Assembly: GCA_028565635.1 (NCBI GenBank)
Contig: JAOXYB010021192.1
Coordinates: 1 to 17,307, forward strand
Origin: Phoronis ovalis
Lineage: Eukaryota; Phoronida; Phoronidae
Direction of reading: 5' to 3'
DNA length: 17,307 nt
In this document: positions 16,310-17,307 of the stretch, piece by piece
How the letters are laid out: each line of letters starts with the position of its first letter
Numbering within the stretch: the first letter of the stretch is position 1
Notes under the pieces: generated by a model
The model's database searches: none
Told to the model about the DNA's origin: nothing
The model's input: the letters and a program-made list of their open reading frames with translations, nothing else
Program-made: the position numbers and the translations under genes

Positions 16310-17007
16310 TTGATTTGTACACCCCCTTTTATACTTATAATTTCCAAAATTTGCACACCAATAATAATTAATGAAGTTGTTTCTCCATATTTGTGCATCT
16401 CCATTTTGTTGAACTCTTGGGTTTCTGAAATTCGTACAAATAACAACCAGACATTTTTTTAATAAAAATAATAACAGCTGCGTTGTTTTGTAACCTCATA
16501 CTAAAATATCCCAGACCAATGCACAACAAGCGAGAAGAAGAATCTGGAACGTTTACCTTTAAGTTTGGTTGTAGTGTATATTAATAAACTTTTCAAACAT
16601 TTCACTCAATTTTTCACTCAAATTAGACCGTTATGTCTCCCAACTTCAATATTTGCTCCTGTGTTGGAAAACTTCTAAACATTTTCACGGATGTCTCGGC
16701 TGCTACATTTTGTTTGATGCGTACCCACAAGACTGGTAGGGAGGCAGATTCTACTAAACATGAGTGACAGGACACTCACTGAATTCTTGAAAACATGCAG
16801 AATTTTTATAAAAATGACAGATTGCCAAAACACATATTATACATTTAAAAAATCAACATTTTTATAGTAGTACTTTATGCAGTTTACTTAAAAAATATAT
16901 TCATGAAATGAAATTCCTATACTGATAAAAATACTGATAATCTCTTTAATTTCTTTAATCTCTTTAAAACATAAATGGAATCGACAAATATTCAAATGTC
17001 TTGGAGA

Positions 17008-17018
17008 TAGCTCAGTGG
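17008..17018 (+). other. Isolated A-box-like sequence (tRNA/SINE relic?)
   Basis: GGAGATAGCTCAGTGGGC contains TAGCTCAGTGG, which fits the Pol III A-box (TRGCNNAGYNGG), and resembles a tRNA 5' end. No B-box or anticodon arm follows. It may be the head of a degraded tRNA-derived SINE. Confidence 0.3.
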
Positions 17019-17307
17019 GCTTTTTACAATTTGGCAAGCTCTTACGGGACAGGACAACAAACTGTTGTATGGTGCACTTTTTATTTCACTAATAGCAACC
17101 AGGATCATAATAATTTGGACAAAAGATATGTACTCATAAGATAAATATTGTTATTTTGCATTAAAACTTCAGTGTGTTTTTGAGCCATTTAGGGTTTTAG
17201 ATAGACTGGACTCAGTCTGAATAATGAAGTTTTTTTTACTCAAGTTGTCTAAAGTGATGATAAATTATACTTTTTCAACTGTGAAACTTATATTTAGTCA
17301 TATTTAA

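Larger units (their letters stand above)
15517..17307. other. Terminal spacer; no gene recognised
   Basis: Region upstream of the most 5' receptor of the array. No credible coding frame was found. It includes a short TCTTTAAT-type slippage tract near 16940-16967 and two isolated Pol III-like box sequences, listed separately. If the receptor has its own promoter it should lie in the first kilobase here. Confidence 0.45.

Noticed and set aside
17001-17060. tRNA gene
   Set aside because: The A-box-like start is not followed by an anticodon arm or a B-box.

Overview
The window looks like AT-rich animal (metazoan) nuclear DNA. It holds long gene-poor spacers, short palindromes, tandem repeats and MITE-like elements. 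Its only convincing protein-coding content is a tandem array of class A (rhodopsin-like) seven-transmembrane receptor genes, all on the minus strand. There are no bacterial-style operons, ribosome binding sites or CRISPR arrays. The receptors form a divergent, intronless-ORF, lineage-specific family of the kind expanded in early-branching animals such as cnidarians; the phylum is an inference and no orthologue is recognised.

Reading along the minus strand (right to left), the array has four members. A 329-residue receptor (14462-15451) has an ERC motif and an N-terminal 15-residue tandem duplication. A 327-residue receptor (10268-11251) follows. A 326-residue receptor (4981-5961) has a C in place of the NPxxY tyrosine. 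The last is a decayed copy (1520-2119) that lacks TM1, TM2 and most of TM3 and carries one in-frame TGA where its nearest paralogue has CGA. The members share a TM3 signature PTxSAxT, a DRF or ERC motif followed by a FFP(M/T)K(H/Y)K loop, the TM3-ECL2 disulfide cysteines, and a TM6 motif in which the usual toggle-switch tryptophan of CWxP is replaced.

Three of the four members have a strong splice-donor consensus 6-15 nt after the stop codon. The three complete ones have a shared TTAG(G)CAGCT / TTTCAGCAGCT element 25-75 nt upstream of the ATG that could be a 3' splice site. Each ORF may therefore be a self-contained internal exon flanked by untranslated exons. This is the most interesting structural idea in the window.

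The spacers hold a probable non-autonomous PIF/Harbinger-type element (3254-4466, 13-bp perfect terminal inverted repeats, TAA duplication) that carries an NRF1-type palindrome. They also hold a ~610-bp foldback element (13670-14283), several tandem duplications (49 bp, ~155 bp, ~20 bp, 11 bp), a cluster of AGGTCA/TGACCT half-sites, and a palindrome of T-box half-sites. No tRNA, rRNA or other gene could be supported.
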